A DNA stretch of 64,000 nucleotides. Origin: Mesorhizobium sp. DCY119 (GTDB taxonomy: Bacteria > Pseudomonadota > Alphaproteobacteria > Rhizobiales > Rhizobiaceae). Positions 50,214-58,959 of this stretch are shown here, one piece after another. Within the stretch, counting starts at the first letter, position 1. The number at the start of each line of letters is the position of its first letter. A model generated the notes under the pieces. It was not told where the DNA came from and ran no database searches. It saw nothing but the letters and a program-made list of their open reading frames with translations. Position numbers and translations under genes: made by a program. The stretch is taken from NCBI RefSeq assembly GCF_003590645.1, contig NZ_CP031834.1, positions 1,116,001 to 1,180,000 on the forward strand, given 5' to 3'.

Positions 50214-51035
50214 TCAGGCAAAGACGCCTCCCGTGTTCTGGGTGCGTCGCGCGGCGCGGCGGCGCAGGATTTCGGCAAGGGTCAGAAGCACGAAGGAGCC
50301 GACCAGCAGCAGCGTGCCGAGCGCCAGCACGCCGGGCAGCTTTGAGGCGAAGCGCAACTGGCCCCAGATATAGACGGGCAAGGTCGATTCCGTGCCGGTG
50401 AGGAAAAAAGCCATGATGAATTCGTCGAGCGAGATGGTGAAGGAGACGAGCAGGCTGGAGATGATCGCCGGTGCCACCATCGGCAGCGTCACGCGCCGGA
50501 AGGTGCCGAAAGCGGATTCGCCGAGGTCGGCGGAGGCTTCCTCGAGGCTGCGGTCGAAACCCTCGAAGCCGGAGGTCAGCACGCTCAGCGAATAGGGAAT
50601 GCAGACCAGCACGTGGCCGAGCACGACCGTGACCAGCGACAGGCTGAGGCCCAGTTGCAGCATGACCAGCAGCATGGAAACCGCAACGATGATTTCCGGC
50701 AGCACCAGCGGCGCCATCAGCAGGCCGTTGATGGTGCGGCGGCCGGGAAAGCGGTAGCGCGTGATGGCACGCGCGGCACAGATGCCGAGCACGGTAGACA
50801 GGATGGCGGCGGAAACACCGACCATCAGGCTGTTCCAGGCCGCGTCCAACAGCGCCGGTGTGTGCGGCAGTTCCTCGTACCATTTGAGCGTGAAACCGCT
50901 CAGCGGGAATTTCGGCGAGGCCGATGTGTTGACCGAGAATATCGGCAGGAAGATCACCGGCAGGTAAAGGAAGACGATGTAGAGGAAGGCATAGGCCGGC
51001 AGCCAGTTCGACAGGATCTTGCGCAGCCCGCTCAT
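50214..51035 (-). CDS. Polyamine-type ABC permease (PotC-like)
   Basis: A 273-residue inner-membrane permease with six hydrophobic segments. PotC-type landmarks are KWYEELPHTPALLDAAWNS and the EAA-like loop EEASADLGESAFGTFRRVTLP. Start overlaps the preceding permease stop by 4 bp. Confidence 0.87.
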   Translation of the reverse strand: MSGLRKILSNWLPAYAFLYIVFLYLPVIFLPIFSVNTSASPKFPLSGFTLKWYEELPHTPALLDAAWNSLMVGVSAAILSTVLGICAARAITRYRFPGRRTINGLLMAPLVLPEIIVAVSMLLVMLQLGLSLSLVTVVLGHVLVCIPYSLSVLTSGFEGFDRSLEEASADLGESAFGTFRRVTLPMVAPAIISSLLVSFTISLDEFIMAFFLTGTESTLPVYIWGQLRFASKLPGVLALGTLLLVGSFVLLTLAEILRRRAARRTQNTGGVFA

Positions 51036-51949
51036 CGCGCCAGCCTCGCTGCCGAGCGGATGATCAGCACGGTGGCAGCTGCCATCAATGTGACGATCGC
51101 CATGGTCGTCACCGAAAGGGCGGCCCCCAGCGGCCAGTTGGCGCCCTTGCCGAACTGTGCCTGGATGGCGTTGGCGATCATGACGCCATCCTTGCCGCCA
51201 ACGAGGCGCGGAGTGACGAAATCGCCCACCGTCGGGATCATGACAATCAGGATCGCCGAGACGATGCCGGGCACCGACAGCGGCAGCGTCACGCGCATGA
51301 AGCGGCGCAGCGGGCCGTCACCGAGATCGGTCGCTGCCTCGATCAGCGTGCGGTCGATCTTTTCGAGCGAGACGAAGATCGGCAGGATGGCGAAGGCTGC
51401 CCAGGCGTGGGTCAGCGTGATGACGACGGCGCTGGTGTTGTAGAGCAGGGCGGTCGAGGGTTCGTCGATGATGCCGAGGCCAAGCAGGCCGGAATTGAGC
51501 ACGCCATTGTAGCCGAGGATGACCTTCCACGACATGACGCGCAGCAGGTAGCTTGTCCAGAAGGGTATGGTGATCAGGAACAGCCACAGGCCCTTGTGCC
51601 GTCCGCCGTGGAAGGAAATGTAGAAGGCGATCGGGTAGGCCAGCACGACGGTGAAAAAGCTGACCAGCAGCGAAATCCACAGCGAGCGCATCAGGAGATC
51701 GCGGTAGATCGGCTCGGTCAGCGCGATGCGGTAGTTTTCCAGCGTGAAGGTGCGGTCGATGGTGAGGTAGTTCTGCGTCCAGAAACTATGCGCGATCACC
51801 ACCAGGATCGGCACGACCAAAAGCACCAGCGCGTAGAGGAATGTCGGGCTGATAAGGGCAAAGCCCTGGGCCGATTCCGATTGCAGAAGGGAGGTTCTTC
51901 GAGCCCGCGCGGGTTGCAGCGCAGGTGCCCCTTCCGCAGCCGCCGTCAT
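51032..51949 (-). CDS. Polyamine-type ABC permease (PotB-like)
   Basis: A 305-residue permease. A polar N-terminus is followed by a membrane segment near 35-55 and five more; the EAA-type loop is TLIEAATDLGDGPLRRFMRVTLPLSVPG. It starts the reverse-strand transport operon, divergent from the aminotransferase, with a BetI-like palindrome in between. Confidence 0.87.
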   Translation of the reverse strand: MTAAAEGAPALQPARARRTSLLQSESAQGFALISPTFLYALVLLVVPILVVIAHSFWTQNYLTIDRTFTLENYRIALTEPIYRDLLMRSLWISLLVSFFTVVLAYPIAFYISFHGGRHKGLWLFLITIPFWTSYLLRVMSWKVILGYNGVLNSGLLGLGIIDEPSTALLYNTSAVVITLTHAWAAFAILPIFVSLEKIDRTLIEAATDLGDGPLRRFMRVTLPLSVPGIVSAILIVMIPTVGDFVTPRLVGGKDGVMIANAIQAQFGKGANWPLGAALSVTTMAIVTLMAAATVLIIRSAARLAR

Positions 51950-52096
51950 TGCAGGGGCTCACATAAAAATGCTGGCTCTGTGTCCGGCATGGCCATCCCA
52001 TTTTTCGCGCCGGCGTCACGTTCCCTCGGTGCGCCGGCTTTCTTTCATCATGAGCCCATCCGTGGATTGAAATCAAGCGCTATTTCTGTGATATTG

Positions 52097-52114
52097 ATTG
52101 AACGGACATTCAAT
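52097..52114. promoter_or_regulatory. BetI-like palindrome, transporter/aminotransferase promoters
   Basis: ATTGAA (52097-52102), CGGACA, TTCAAT (52109-52114): 6-bp arms, 6-bp spacer. The site lies in the 245-bp divergent region and has the same core as the sites at 43084 and 55043. Confidence 0.68.
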
Positions 52115-52194
52115 ATGATCCGAATGAAGGCTTGCTTCTGCATTGATGCCGGACTGCGGCAAATGTGACGGGCAGGCCGGGAAAGCGAGGGAAA

Positions 52195-53619
52195 ATGGCT
52201 GCGGTGAAGGACATGTGGAAGGCCGGCGGCGGCATCGAGATGCTGGCAAGCGAGGATGCGGTCGATCTCGCCAAGCGCCATCTTGTTCAGCCCTGGCCGC
52301 AGGCCGGCGAGATCGGCGCGGAGGCGCGCAGCCTGATCGGCAGCGGCGACGGCATCTACATCACCGACGGCGACGGCAAGCGCCTGATCGACGGGCCCGC
52401 GGGCATGTGGTGCGTCAATGTTGGCCATCGCCGCGAAGAGCTTGCCCGCGTCATGTACGATCAGGCGATGCAGCTTTCCTACAACACGCCGTGGTACACG
52501 ATGAACGAGCCCTCGGCGGTGCTTGCCGAGCGCATCGCGGGTCATGCGCCGGGCGATCTCAGCCATGTCTTCTTCACCACCGGCGGCTCGTCGGCGGTGG
52601 AAAGCGCGCTGCGCTTCATGCAGTTCTACAACAATGTCCGCGGCCGGACGGAAAAGAAGCTCATCCTGTCGCGCGGCGGCGCCTATCACGGCTCAACCTA
52701 TCTGTCGGCATCGCTCAACGGCCGCCCGCGCGACCGTGACTGGATGGACGGCGCGGACGAGCTGATCGTCAAACTGTCGTCGCCCGATCCATTCCGGCGT
52801 CCCGCCGGAATGAGCGTTGCGGCCTTCTGCGACCGGCTGGTGGCGGAGTTCGAGGAAACTGTGAAGCGCATCGGCGCCGACAGGATCGGCGCCTTCGTTG
52901 GCGAGCCGGTGCAGGCTTCGGGCGGCGTCATCGTGCCGCCGGAAGGCTACCTCAGGTGCATCCGGAAAATCTGCCGCGACAACGATATCCTGTTCGTCGC
53001 CGACGAGGTCGTCACGGCCTTTGGCCGGCTCGGGCATGTGTTTGCGTCGGGAGATGTCTTCGGCATCGATCCCGACATCATCACCTTTGCCAAGGGCGTC
53101 ACCTCGGGCTATTTCCCGCTCGGCGGCATGATCGTCTCGGAGCGGTTGCTTGAGGATTTGCGCCGCTCCAACCATCCGACGGCGATGTATGCGCACGGCC
53201 TGACTTACACCAGCCATCCCGTCGGCTGCGCCGTGGCGCTCGCCAATCTCGATTTGCTGGAAGGCGGCGTACTGGCCCATGCGCAAGAGGTCACGCCCTA
53301 TTTCCAGGCGCAGCTGAAGACGCTGGAGGAGCTGCCGCTGGTGGGCGAAGTGCGCGGCGTCGGGCTGATGGCCTGCGTGGAATGCGTCGCCGACCGCGAC
53401 AGCAAGGACCCGCTGGAGCTCGACCGCAATGTCGGCCAGCGCATCGACGCGCATTGCCACGAACTCGGCCTGCTGGTGCGCCCGCTGATCAACATGTGCG
53501 TGATGTCGCCGCCGCTCACCATCACCAGGGAACAGATCGACGACATGGTCGGCATCCTGCGCGAAGGCATTTCGCGGACTATGGACGATTTGCGGAAAGA
53601 GGGTGTGTGGCAGGGGTAG
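52195..53619 (+). CDS. Class III (omega) aminotransferase
   Basis: A 474-residue PLP-dependent aminotransferase. PLP-binding motifs are the phosphate-cup TGGSSAVESALR, Asp in LFVADEVVTAFGR and the Lys in FAKGVTSGYFPLGG. Size and the W-N-type opening (MWCVNVGHRREEL) fit omega-amino acid:pyruvate or diamine transaminases. ATG 52195 has AGCGAGGG upstream. It probably removes the amino group from the carbon skeleton left by the oxidoreductases. Confidence 0.88.
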   Translation: MAAVKDMWKAGGGIEMLASEDAVDLAKRHLVQPWPQAGEIGAEARSLIGSGDGIYITDGDGKRLIDGPAGMWCVNVGHRREELARVMYDQAMQLSYNTPWYTMNEPSAVLAERIAGHAPGDLSHVFFTTGGSSAVESALRFMQFYNNVRGRTEKKLILSRGGAYHGSTYLSASLNGRPRDRDWMDGADELIVKLSSPDPFRRPAGMSVAAFCDRLVAEFEETVKRIGADRIGAFVGEPVQASGGVIVPPEGYLRCIRKICRDNDILFVADEVVTAFGRLGHVFASGDVFGIDPDIITFAKGVTSGYFPLGGMIVSERLLEDLRRSNHPTAMYAHGLTYTSHPVGCAVALANLDLLEGGVLAHAQEVTPYFQAQLKTLEELPLVGEVRGVGLMACVECVADRDSKDPLELDRNVGQRIDAHCHELGLLVRPLINMCVMSPPLTITREQIDDMVGILREGISRTMDDLRKEGVWQG

Positions 53620-53649
53620 TGCTCTTTTCTCCGCAACGTCGGGGCGTTT

Positions 53650-53799
53650 GAAGCACCCCCACCCCTGACCCCTCCCCACAAGGGGGAGGGGACGACTTGA
53701 GCGCTTTTGCCAGCAAGAACGGTGAAGATCGGGGCTGGACGATCGTGCAGCAGAGTTCCCCTCCCCCTTGTGGGGAGGGGCTAGGGGTGGGGGTGCTTC
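53650..53799. repeat. Palindromic intergenic repeat, about 150 bp
   Basis: Arms GAAGCACCCCCACCCCTGAC and TAGGGGTGGGGGTGCTTC-like copies, with CCCTCCCC/GGGGAGGG inside. Sits between the converging aminotransferase and Rieske genes. Confidence 0.8.
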
Positions 53800-53826
53800 C
53801 GATGCAATTGCCCCCAAGGGAGCAAC

Positions 53827-55026
53827 TCACCCCCGCGATCGCAGGGCCTCATTCTGGCCCGCCATTTCCTTCTCGTCGGGCGCTGTCTCCAGATCGAGCA
53901 CCGGTATCTGCGCGCGCAGGTGGTCGTGATGGGTGCGCACGCCGTATTCGAGGTCGGAGAGGTAGAAGCCGGCGAAGGCTTCCGACAGCATGGATTCATT
54001 CGACCAGACCGAAAGCTGCACGTCTTCCGACATGGTTTCGCGGTCGATGCGGAAAGACAGGTAGCGCGCAACGGCCTGTTCGCGCGTCTCGTCGCGGTAT
54101 TTGTAGATCGCGCCGCGCAGCAGTGTCTCGCCGGTCGAAAGCGGGAACTCTTGATAGAACTGCACCGATTCCGGCATCACCGAAATCACCGCATTGGGAA
54201 ACAGGCCGTAATAGACCCAGGCCTTCTTCAGCTTGTCCGGCAGGTGTGCCGGTTCGGGCGCGATGTTGACGTATTGCTTTACGCTCCAGCGCCGGCCGGC
54301 ATGCGGGTTATAGGTTGCGAAGGAGCGCGAGACGCCCTTGACGAAGGGCTCGTCGAAATAGGTCGAGCCATAGAGATCCTGCAGCGCCGGGTGCGCCATG
54401 GCGACGTGGTAGCCTTCATTGTCGACATCGCGAACGGACTTCCAGTTGACCGGGCTGGTCTGCGTCCAGATGCCGTAGGAAGGCTCCATATCGGCGATGC
54501 CGTAGTGGGACAATTCCGCCTCGAAAGGCTTCAACAACTCGGCAACCGACGGCTGCGGCCCCTTGCGGAAGCGCACGAAGATCAGGCCCATCCAGATTTC
54601 GAGTTCCAGCGGCGTCAGGCCGAATTCGGCCTTGTCGAGTTCGGGGAAGCTGCCGGGGCGGGCGGCACCGCGTAGCGTGCCGTCGAGATTGTAGACCCAG
54701 CCGTGGAAGGGGCAGACCAGCGCATTCTTGCAGGTGCCCTGATTGTCGGCGACGACGCGGCTGCCGCGATGACGGCAGATGTTGTGAAAAGCCCGCACGA
54801 CGCCGTCCTTGCCGCGCACGATCAGCGCGCGCTCGCCAACCACGTCCATGGTCAGGTAATCGCCTCCGTTCGGCACGTCAGAGACATGGCCGGCGATCTG
54901 CCAGTGATTGCGGAAGATATGTTCCTTCTCAAGCTCCAGCAGAGCGGGGCTGTGATAGGCCCAGCCGGGCAGCCCGCGCCGGTCCCAGTCGTTGGGAACC
55001 TTCACGTCACGAATATGCGGGTTCAT
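53827..55026 (-). CDS. Rieske oxygenase large subunit, quaternary-amine type
   Basis: A 399-residue Rieske non-heme iron oxygenase. The Rieske cluster ligands are Cys84, His86, Cys105 and His108 (NICRHRGS ... CPFHGW). The mononuclear iron site has His207 and His212 (EGYHVAMAH), and the bridging residue is Glu204 where most Rieske oxygenases have Asp. Glu at this place is known from carnitine oxygenase CntA and GbcA/stachydrine-demethylase relatives that act on quaternary ammonium substrates. No reductase partner gene is visible in the window. Confidence 0.88.
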   Translation of the reverse strand: MNPHIRDVKVPNDWDRRGLPGWAYHSPALLELEKEHIFRNHWQIAGHVSDVPNGGDYLTMDVVGERALIVRGKDGVVRAFHNICRHRGSRVVADNQGTCKNALVCPFHGWVYNLDGTLRGAARPGSFPELDKAEFGLTPLELEIWMGLIFVRFRKGPQPSVAELLKPFEAELSHYGIADMEPSYGIWTQTSPVNWKSVRDVDNEGYHVAMAHPALQDLYGSTYFDEPFVKGVSRSFATYNPHAGRRWSVKQYVNIAPEPAHLPDKLKKAWVYYGLFPNAVISVMPESVQFYQEFPLSTGETLLRGAIYKYRDETREQAVARYLSFRIDRETMSEDVQLSVWSNESMLSEAFAGFYLSDLEYGVRTHHDHLRAQIPVLDLETAPDEKEMAGQNEALRSRG

Positions 55027-55042
55027 CGGCGCGCCCCTTTTC

Positions 55043-55064
55043 TTATTGAATTATCATTCAATAA
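55043..55064. promoter_or_regulatory. BetI-like palindrome upstream of the Rieske oxygenase
   Basis: TTATTGAAT (55043-55051), TATC, ATTCAATAA (55056-55064): perfect 9-bp arms, the strongest of the three sites. It lies just 16 bp before the ATG and overlaps the likely transcription start, a good place for repression. Confidence 0.72.
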
Positions 55065-55185
55065 GATCATATTTCCCATTAAATTGCAATGCCTTACGGA
55101 AAATCATCCGATTTCAGGGATGACTGATGCAGCTCTTGCAGCCGGAAAAAGCTCGACTTTTCCGCGTCTTAACAGGGCGTCGCGG

Positions 55186-55223
55186 TCACAAAAGAAATCG
55201 CGCCGGCGAGGGGCCGGCGCGAT
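55186..55223 (-). terminator. Intrinsic terminator of the Liv binding-protein operon
   Basis: On the reverse strand ATCGCGCCGGC pairs with GCCGGCGCGAT (11-bp perfect stem, 5-nt loop) and is followed by TTTCTTTTG. Confidence 0.83.
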
Positions 55224-55260
55224 GCCTGATTTCAGCGAAAGAGAGGGACGGCCTGTCGTC

Positions 55261-56526
55261 CTATTTCTGGATTTCGGCCTTGATCTTGGCGACCTCCTCG
55301 GCGCTCATTTCGCCGACCGTCTTCACCTCGCCGCCCTGGATGCGCCACAGCCGGAACGGGCCGGTGATGTCGCCATACTGGTCGAAGGTGACCGGGCCGA
55401 TGACGCCTTCATATTTGATCGGCTTGCCTTCCTTGATCAGGCCGAGCGCCTTGGCGAACTCTTCCTTGCCGGCATAGATCGGCTCGCCGCCATCAGCCAC
55501 GACTTCGGGGATCGCTGTCTTGATTGCAGCAGCCTCAGGTTTGCCGGCCTTGGCGATGGCAAGGGCTACGATCGCGCCGGCATCGTAGGAGCGGTCGGCA
55601 GCCGGTGCGTCGGGCTTGATGCCGCCAGAAAACGCCTCGTAATTGGCATTGAAATATTCCGTCGACTTGGTCGGGCTGGTGCCGGACGAGATGCCATAGG
55701 CTTCTTCCAGATATTGGGCGCCGACGCTGGAGATGAATTCGCTCGAATTCATACCGTCGTTGAGCATGAATTTCTGCGGCCCGCCGCCCGAAATCCAGGC
55801 GCGAGCGATCGTTGCGCCATCGACCGGGTAGCTGATCAGGTAGAGCGCTTCCGGCTCACCGGCCATGGCAGCACTTGCCTCTGACGAATAGCTTGCCTGC
55901 TTTTCGTTGTAGGGCGTGACCGAGGTGATGGTGCCGCCGAGCTTCTCGTAGACTTCCTTGAATTCGCGCACCAGGTTGACGCCGAAATCGTTGTTGACGT
56001 GGATGATGGCGATCTTCTTCAGGCCCTGGCCGAGCGCGTGCTTGGCAGCGGCGACGCTTTGCAGGGCGTCCGAGGTGATGGTGCGGAAGAAGACGCCGTT
56101 GGTCTTGCCGTCACGGCCAAGCTGGGTGAGCGTCGGCGACGACGATGCCGGCGAAACCTGCACAACGCCGGCCGGTCCTGTGACCGACGTCAGGATCGGC
56201 AGCGACACCGACGAGATGATGCCGCCGATGATGACCGGCACCTTCTTGATATTGACCAGCTGAGTCGCCTGATCGACCGCGACCGTTCCCTGGCTCTGGC
56301 TGTCGCGCGTGTCGGTCACCAGCTTGCAGCCATTGACGCCGCCGGCTTCGTTGAAATCGCGGAACGCCATGTCGACCGATTTCGCGCCGGCCTGGCCGTA
56401 TTCGCCAGCAGGTCCCGTCAGTTCCATGACGAGGCCGACGGTGATGTCGCAATCGGCCGCAAGCGCGGGCAGCGCCGAGGCACTGAGTGCCGTCAGCATG
56501 CTGGTGAGCAGAAGCATTTTCCTCAT
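55261..56526 (-). CDS. Liv-type ABC transporter substrate-binding protein
   Basis: A 421-residue periplasmic protein of the Peripla_BP_6 (LivJ/K, HAAT) family. Signal peptide about 1-24 (LLLTSMLTALSASALPALA). Mature start CDITVGLVMELTGPAGEYGQAG is typical, as is VIGGIISSVSLPILTS. ATG 56526 (MRKMLLL) fits; the frame extends upstream without a ribosome site. It closes the reverse-strand operon after the aldo/keto reductase and presumably serves LivHMGF encoded divergently. Confidence 0.88.
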   Translation of the reverse strand: MRKMLLLTSMLTALSASALPALAADCDITVGLVMELTGPAGEYGQAGAKSVDMAFRDFNEAGGVNGCKLVTDTRDSQSQGTVAVDQATQLVNIKKVPVIIGGIISSVSLPILTSVTGPAGVVQVSPASSSPTLTQLGRDGKTNGVFFRTITSDALQSVAAAKHALGQGLKKIAIIHVNNDFGVNLVREFKEVYEKLGGTITSVTPYNEKQASYSSEASAAMAGEPEALYLISYPVDGATIARAWISGGGPQKFMLNDGMNSSEFISSVGAQYLEEAYGISSGTSPTKSTEYFNANYEAFSGGIKPDAPAADRSYDAGAIVALAIAKAGKPEAAAIKTAIPEVVADGGEPIYAGKEEFAKALGLIKEGKPIKYEGVIGPVTFDQYGDITGPFRLWRIQGGEVKTVGEMSAEEVAKIKAEIQK

Positions 56527-56624
56527 GTTCGTATTCCCCTTTTTGTTCGGGCCGGCTCGTTGCACGGCCGCTTGCATCGTTCAGTTTCGGTCGTAGTGTC
56601 GCGCCGTCTCCCGAGGCGCGGTGG

Positions 56625-57674
56625 TCAGGCAGCTCCCTTGTTGAGATTGTATTTCATGATCGCGCCGTGGCGGCCGGTGCGGTCGCGCTCCAGCGTATAG
56701 ACGTCGCCTTCGAGCGGGTTGGCCTGTGCCAGCACCGCGTCGATTTCGGCCTGATCCTCCGCCGTCAAAGCGAGATCGGAAATCGCCAGATTGGAAGGCA
56801 GATGCGTGCGGTTGCGTGCTCCGACGATGACGCCGGCTACGCCCGGCCGCGTCAGCATGGCAGCACTCGCCACTGTGGCGATGTCGGTGCCGTGCCGGTC
56901 GGCGATGCCGCGTAGCGTCTTCAGCAAGGTCTGGAACAGATCCCAGCCACCGAAATCGTCGATGATAAGCTTGTATTTGACGAGCGAGCGGTTCTCCAGC
57001 GCGTCATCCGGCTCGGCAACGCCCAGCCATTTGTCGCTCAGGAAGCCGCCGGCGACGGTGCCGTAGCACAGCAGCGAGACACCGTTTTCGCCTGCTGCCT
57101 TCACCATCCGCTTTGCCGGGCGGCTGTCGAGCAGCGAATACTGCACCTGCATGGAGACCAGCGGTACGCCGCCGCCGATGATGGCCAGCATATGGTCGGT
57201 GTCGAAATTGGTGCCGCCGATGTGGCGTATCTTGCCGGCCTTGCGCAGTTCCTCCAGCCATTGCGCGGCTTCCAGCCAGCGCGGCGCTTCATAGTCCCAC
57301 CAGTGGAACTGGACGAGGTCGAGCCGTTCGAGGTTGAGCCGGCGCAGCGACTGGTCGATGACGCTTTCGACATAGGATTTGCTGATGCGCGGCAGTACCT
57401 CGAGATCGGGTACGAATTTGGTGTGCACGCCGATGCGGGCCAGCGCCTCTTCGCCGCGCAGGTCGCGGTAGCGCAGGCGGAAGCGGCCGATCAGCTCCTC
57501 GACGCCTGTATAGATATCGGCGCAGTCGAAATTGGTGATGCCGGCATCGGCAAAGGCGACCATGTCGGCGATCGGGTTTTCGCTGGCCAGCGCGCCATGG
57601 CCGCTGGCCATCTGCCAGCCGCCGCGGATCACCCGCGATATCTCATAGTCCGGCGCCAGTCTGGTTCTCTGCAT
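56625..57674 (-). CDS. Aldo/keto reductase
   Basis: A 349-residue AKR-family oxidoreductase. The catalytic tetrad Asp-Tyr-Lys-His is visible in NFDCADIYTG (Asp, Tyr), GVHTKFV (Lys) and LVQFHWWDYE (His). The FHWW signature is shared with the second, fused AKR at 62.4 kb, showing that the two are paralogues. It lies 4 bp after the TIGR04076-like gene. Likely reduces or oxidises a sugar-like or keto intermediate. Confidence 0.87.
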   Translation of the reverse strand: MQRTRLAPDYEISRVIRGGWQMASGHGALASENPIADMVAFADAGITNFDCADIYTGVEELIGRFRLRYRDLRGEEALARIGVHTKFVPDLEVLPRISKSYVESVIDQSLRRLNLERLDLVQFHWWDYEAPRWLEAAQWLEELRKAGKIRHIGGTNFDTDHMLAIIGGGVPLVSMQVQYSLLDSRPAKRMVKAAGENGVSLLCYGTVAGGFLSDKWLGVAEPDDALENRSLVKYKLIIDDFGGWDLFQTLLKTLRGIADRHGTDIATVASAAMLTRPGVAGVIVGARNRTHLPSNLAISDLALTAEDQAEIDAVLAQANPLEGDVYTLERDRTGRHGAIMKYNLNKGAA

Positions 57675-57678
57675 GGGA

Positions 57679-58035
57679 TCAGTCTCGATCGTCTTGAAGC
57701 GGCACGGCGGTTGTCTGCGCGTGGCTGAAGCGGCGCAGGCCGGTGCGGATGATGCGGAAGCGCGACGTGCAATTGGGGTCCGGGCAGGCGACCTCGGCGT
57801 CGGTCGTCATCCAGTCGTTCTTGTGGGTGGGGCGCTGCTTTGCCGGCAGCAGCGGCAGGAGCGAGGCCAGCGAATAGATGGAAAAGCCCTGGCCCGGCGG
57901 CAGGTGCAGCATCTCGCCGCGCATCTCGAAATAGTCGCCGACCTTGGCGCCACAATAGATGGCGCCGCCTTCCGGGGCCGTCACCTCGACCCGCAGGTCG
58001 TAAAGCTCGAAGGAATCGTCGTGCTCGTCAGCCAT
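57679..58035 (-). CDS. TIGR04076-like protein
   Basis: A 118-residue protein with a beta-rich N-terminal part and a conserved C-terminal region DAEVACPDPNCTSRFRIIRTG, with two cysteines that could hold a metal or disulfide. It resembles the TIGR04076 family of small uncharacterised proteins. It overlaps the GntR gene by 8 bp and is translationally coupled. Function unknown. Confidence 0.65.
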   Translation of the reverse strand: MADEHDDSFELYDLRVEVTAPEGGAIYCGAKVGDYFEMRGEMLHLPPGQGFSIYSLASLLPLLPAKQRPTHKNDWMTTDAEVACPDPNCTSRFRIIRTGLRRFSHAQTTAVPLQDDRD

Positions 58036-58744
58036 GGCGAACGGCCCTTTCCTCGGGATCGTCGACGTCGAGGCGCCCGCGTATCAGGTTGAAGGAGCGG
58101 GTGATGTCGTCGGTCAGCGCCTTGATCGAGCCTTTCACATCGCCGCGCTCCAAGGCATCGATCAGCGCCCAGTGGTGATGGGTTGCCGGAATGTCGCGAT
58201 GCTCGTCGTGGATATGGGCAGCGGCGCGCACATAGGGGCCGGATTGCAGCCACAGGCTTTCGACGATGGGGATCAGCACCGCCGATCGGGCGGCGCGGTA
58301 GACGTAGAAATGAAAGGCGTGGTTCAGTTCGGACGTCTTGTGCGCCCTGTCGCCATCCTCGCTGCGAAAGGCCGTCTCGCAGGCGACGGTGAGCTGCTTC
58401 AGCTGTTCGAAATCCTCCGCCGAAAGGTTCGGCAGCGCCAGCGCCGTGATCTGCCCTTCGATCAGGCAGCGGGCGCGGGCAAGGTCATCCAGCCGCTCGC
58501 GAGTGATGGTGGGAACGCGGACCGAACGGTTGGGCAGCGCTTCCAGCGCCTGTTCCGAAACCAGCCGGCCAAGCGCCTCGCGCACCGGCATGGTGCTGGT
58601 CTGCAGCGTCTCGGCCAGATCCTGTATGCGCATCATCTCGCCGGCGTCGAACAGGCCGTGGATCAGCGAGCTGCGCAGCTCGGCATAGACGCGGTCATGC
58701 AGGGTTTCGCGCCCGACAGGGGAGAGGGCTCCGCGCCGGCTCAT
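58028..58744 (-). CDS. GntR-family (FadR/FCD) regulator
   Basis: A 238-residue GntR regulator. Winged helix about 12-75 (RIQDLAETLQTSTMPVREALGRLVSE) and an FCD effector domain about 85-215 with a possible metal site (HAFHFYVYR and THHHWALIDAL). It heads the reverse operon and is divergent from livG, so it probably controls both arms through the palindromes between them. Confidence 0.86.
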   Translation of the reverse strand: MSRRGALSPVGRETLHDRVYAELRSSLIHGLFDAGEMMRIQDLAETLQTSTMPVREALGRLVSEQALEALPNRSVRVPTITRERLDDLARARCLIEGQITALALPNLSAEDFEQLKQLTVACETAFRSEDGDRAHKTSELNHAFHFYVYRAARSAVLIPIVESLWLQSGPYVRAAAHIHDEHRDIPATHHHWALIDALERGDVKGSIKALTDDITRSFNLIRGRLDVDDPEERAVRHG

Positions 58745-58914
58745 CGCCTCGATCCTTCGAAAATCCTGTCGCGAGGCTCGTCCCGCCCGGCGTTTCCGGG
58801 CGCGCGCAGTGCGTGCTGATTTTTCCGATCGGGCATGCTTGTCCGCCGTTCAAAATCGGGGGCCGTCATGCGGCCAACATTGATTTTTTTAGTTGCAATT
58901 CCGAAAGATGTAAA

Positions 58915-58939
58915 GTTTGATCAAACATCACCGATCAAA
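58915..58939. promoter_or_regulatory. Candidate GntR operator between the divergent operons
   Basis: GTTTGATCAAAC (58915-58926) is a perfect 12-bp palindrome; TTTGATC (58916-58922) and GATCAAA (58933-58939) also form an overlapping inverted pair. It is 20 bp before livG and 171 bp before the GntR start. Confidence 0.65.
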
Positions 58940-58959
58940 ATATTTCGAATGAGCCCCGG

